From: Verrucomicrobiales bacterium
Lineage (GTDB): Bacteria; Verrucomicrobiota; Verrucomicrobiia; Verrucomicrobiales; V1-33
Length of the DNA: 34,092 nt
NCBI GenBank assembly: GCA_018003315.1
Contig: JAGNEJ010000053.1
Coordinates: forward strand, 1 to 34,092
Direction: 5' to 3'
Shown here: piece by piece, positions 32,622 through 34,092 of the stretch
Position numbering within the stretch: position 1 is the stretch's first letter
Layout of the letters: every line of letters starts with the position of its first letter
Notes under the pieces: generated by a model
Told to the model about the DNA's origin: nothing
Databases searched by the model: none
What the model saw: the letters and a program-made list of their open reading frames with translations, nothing else
Translations under genes and position numbers: made by a program

Positions 32622-33302
32622 CTACCGCCCAGCGGGTGCGAACCGGAGGGTCACTGCGGAAGCAGCACAGGAAACGGCCGTGGTTTGTTTGATGACGGCG
32701 GAGGTTTTTGCATCCTCGCGGTAGCCTTTGAGGATCATGTCATCGAGGAAATCCATCTGCTTGTAGAGATCGGAAAAACCCTGTGAAACGGTGTGACCTG
32801 GCACGGAAATGGAGGAGGTCGCCAAGTGCAGGCCCTTGTCCTTGTGGATGTCCGGCGTCATCTCGATGACGCCGTTGAGGTAACGCTGCTGGCTGAGGAG
32901 CGGCTTGACGGGCAGGCTGACGGTAGTGCGGATGGTGGTGTCGATTCCATCCACCCGGATCATGCCGCGGATTCCGGCCAGGGATGGGTCCCCGCCCAGC
33001 AGCGCGTTCAATTCATCCACGGTCAAGGTCAGAGTGGCTGCGGTGCCGCTGCCGATGGCACCGGCGTAGGTCGCGATTTTTCCCTGCACCGCGGCCAGCA
33101 TTTCCGGTGCGGGTGCGGCCAGGGTCAGGGTCTGTGCGGTTTCCGCGGTGAATTCCTTGATCTCGCGGCTCTGGCGAAAACCCGCATACACAAACCAGGC
33201 AATCAGTACGAGGATACCCACCGCGCCGGTGACAAAAATCGCGCATCCAGCGGCAGGGGATCCGGTAACAACCGGCGCAGGTTTTTTGGTGGGTTCAGCC
33301 AT
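32622..33302 (-). CDS. Single-pass membrane protein, function unknown
   Basis: 226 residues. A short Lys/Pro-rich N-terminus (MAEPTKKPAPVVTG) leads into one transmembrane helix (about 20-42, AGCAIFVTGAVGILVLIAWFVY), then a soluble domain outside the membrane with LTLTVDELNALLGGDPSL and GMIRVDGIDTTIRTTVSLPV, rich in beta strand. I do not recognise the domain. ATG 33302 was preferred; ATG 33326 adds eight residues. It follows the ROK kinase gene on the same strand after 103 bases. The 288 bases between its stop and the RGG-protein start hold no gene I can support. Confidence 0.7.
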   Translation of the reverse strand: MAEPTKKPAPVVTGSPAAGCAIFVTGAVGILVLIAWFVYAGFRQSREIKEFTAETAQTLTLAAPAPEMLAAVQGKIATYAGAIGSGTAATLTLTVDELNALLGGDPSLAGIRGMIRVDGIDTTIRTTVSLPVKPLLSQQRYLNGVIEMTPDIHKDKGLHLATSSISVPGHTVSQGFSDLYKQMDFLDDMILKGYREDAKTSAVIKQTTAVSCAASAVTLRFAPAGR

Positions 33303-33405
33303 GTTCGAAACGGTAGTTCCGCGCATCCACCCGGCGGCGCAAGGCTGAAGACCCGCTCGCCGGCATTTTCTTTTCCTTGCTCCAACGCCACCGCCCTGCC
33401 GGGCA

Positions 33406-34092
33406 TCAAACTTCCTTGACCGCCGCGGCAGCGTCCCTCGCCAGCATGATGGCGCCGCAGACGCCCGCGTTGTCGCCCAGTTGCGGAGGCACGAGGTAGT
33501 GGATGATTCCGGATTCCGTCAGGGATGGAGAGGAAATGTAGCCGGCGAGGATGTCGAGAACGGCACTGCGAAGCCGGGCAAAAAAGGCATGCTCACCCAG
33601 GCGACCGGCCTTGCGCACGCCGCCGCCAAGGATGATCCGGCGCGGAGACAGCACGCAGGTGATGTTGGCCAGGGCGTGGGCCATGTCATGCACCACGGCT
33701 TCCCAGGCAGGATGCTCCGCGGGGAGCTGTTCCGCGGGCATCCCCGTCCGTTTTTCGATCGCCGGGCCGGAGCACAATCCCTCCCAGCAGCTTCCATGTT
33801 TCCTGCAGGCACCGTCGAATGGATCGCCCGGCATCCGCGGGAGCATCATGTGTCCCATTTCCGGATGCACCAGGCCATGCAGCAAACGCCCGCGGGCCAT
33901 GCCGCCGCCGCCAATGCCGGTGCCTGCCGTCACATAAACAAAATCCTCCAGTCCCTGCGCCGCGCCCCAGTGGAACTCTCCAAGCGCCGCCCCGTTGACA
34001 TCGGTATCGAATCCCAACGGTCTGCCTGGAAACGCCCGGCGCAGCGGCCCCAGCAGATCCGCATGTTGCCAGCCGGTTTTGGGTGTGGTGGG
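33406..34092 (-). CDS. ROK-family fructokinase/sugar kinase, N-terminus off the window
   Basis: The C-terminal 228 residues of a cytoplasmic kinase that phosphorylates a hexose, most likely fructose. The visible part begins TPKTGWQHADLLGPLRRAFP and contains GFDTDVNGAALGE (with the catalytic-region Asp/Asn), the phosphate-binding VTAGTGIGGGGMARG, the ROK GH motif in HPEMGHMMLPRM, and the zinc site of the fructokinase branch, GACRKHGSCWEGLCSGPA (Cys, His, Cys in place of CxCGxxGC). The adenosine region is PRRIILGGGVRK. About 70-80 N-terminal residues with the first phosphate loop lie beyond the right edge. Glucokinase is less likely, because the zinc motif and the WEGLCSGPAIE segment follow the fructokinase pattern. 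Confidence 0.88.
   Translation of the reverse strand, partial: PTTPKTGWQHADLLGPLRRAFPGRPLGFDTDVNGAALGEFHWGAAQGLEDFVYVTAGTGIGGGGMARGRLLHGLVHPEMGHMMLPRMPGDPFDGACRKHGSCWEGLCSGPAIEKRTGMPAEQLPAEHPAWEAVVHDMAHALANITCVLSPRRIILGGGVRKAGRLGEHAFFARLRSAVLDILAGYISSPSLTESGIIHYLVPPQLGDNAGVCGAIMLARDAAAAVKEV

Noticed and set aside
1-34092. Search for CRISPR arrays, insertion-sequence ends, integrases, phage genes and tRNAs
   Set aside because: No direct-repeat array, transposase, terminal inverted repeats or tRNA cloverleaf was recognised; apart from tmRNA the intergenic regions show no RNA gene by eye.

Overview
The window looks like chromosomal DNA from a member of the Verrucomicrobiota (PVC superphylum), possibly near Prosthecobacter or other Verrucomicrobiaceae. 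The evidence is two giant secreted proteins with PVC-type propeller/HEAT/cytochrome c architecture, a 'Planctomycete cytochrome C' (PSCyt1) plus WD40 protein, a DUF1080 domain, a Cys-type sulfatase, high GC content, and many start codons that lack a Shine-Dalgarno sequence. No phage, transposon, integrase, CRISPR array, tRNA or rRNA was seen. The only RNA gene found is a one-piece tmRNA at 28430-28784, with a readable tag ORF (ANSNELALAA).

Layout. 1-3.8 kb: a glpT-type glycerol-3-phosphate antiporter (minus strand, cut by the left edge), then a divergent GT4 glycosyltransferase and a secreted endonuclease/exonuclease/phosphatase (EEP) protein. 4-12.4 kb: a PSCyt1-WD40-coiled-coil protein, dihydrolipoyl dehydrogenase (minus), and a 1399-residue chimera of DUF1080, a jelly-roll-like domain, a propeller dehydrogenase, HEAT repeats and cytochrome c. 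12.5-19.6 kb: a DusB-type tRNA-dihydrouridine synthase, a membrane plus coiled-coil protein (minus), and a tight four-gene MacAB-like ABC export operon (adaptor, ATPase, two permeases). 19.6-27 kb, minus strand: a probable operon of ROK-like protein, mobA, a small HExxH protein, a sulfatase and an SGNH-propeller-cytochrome protein. 27-34 kb: a secreted protein with an alternating 22/24-residue repeat, ssrA, and then minus-strand genes for a MalY/PatB-type PLP enzyme, a small lipoprotein, an RGG-rich putative RNA-binding protein, a one-TM protein, and a ROK fructokinase cut by the right edge.

How the genes fit together. Much of the window suits a polysaccharide- and glycoside-degrading lifestyle: sulfatase, 3-keto-glycoside hydrolase-type domain, haem-linked sugar oxidation, ROK kinases and G3P uptake. 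The most interesting candidates are (i) the DUF1080-propeller-cytochrome c fusion, whose domain order suggests oxidation and cleavage of glycosides in one chain, (ii) the SGNH-propeller-cytochrome protein with a degenerate SGNH active site next to a sulfatase, (iii) the alternating-repeat secreted protein, and (iv) the RGG / winged-helix-like protein at the head of a malY operon. All functions are read from motifs and remembered family knowledge; no database search was run.
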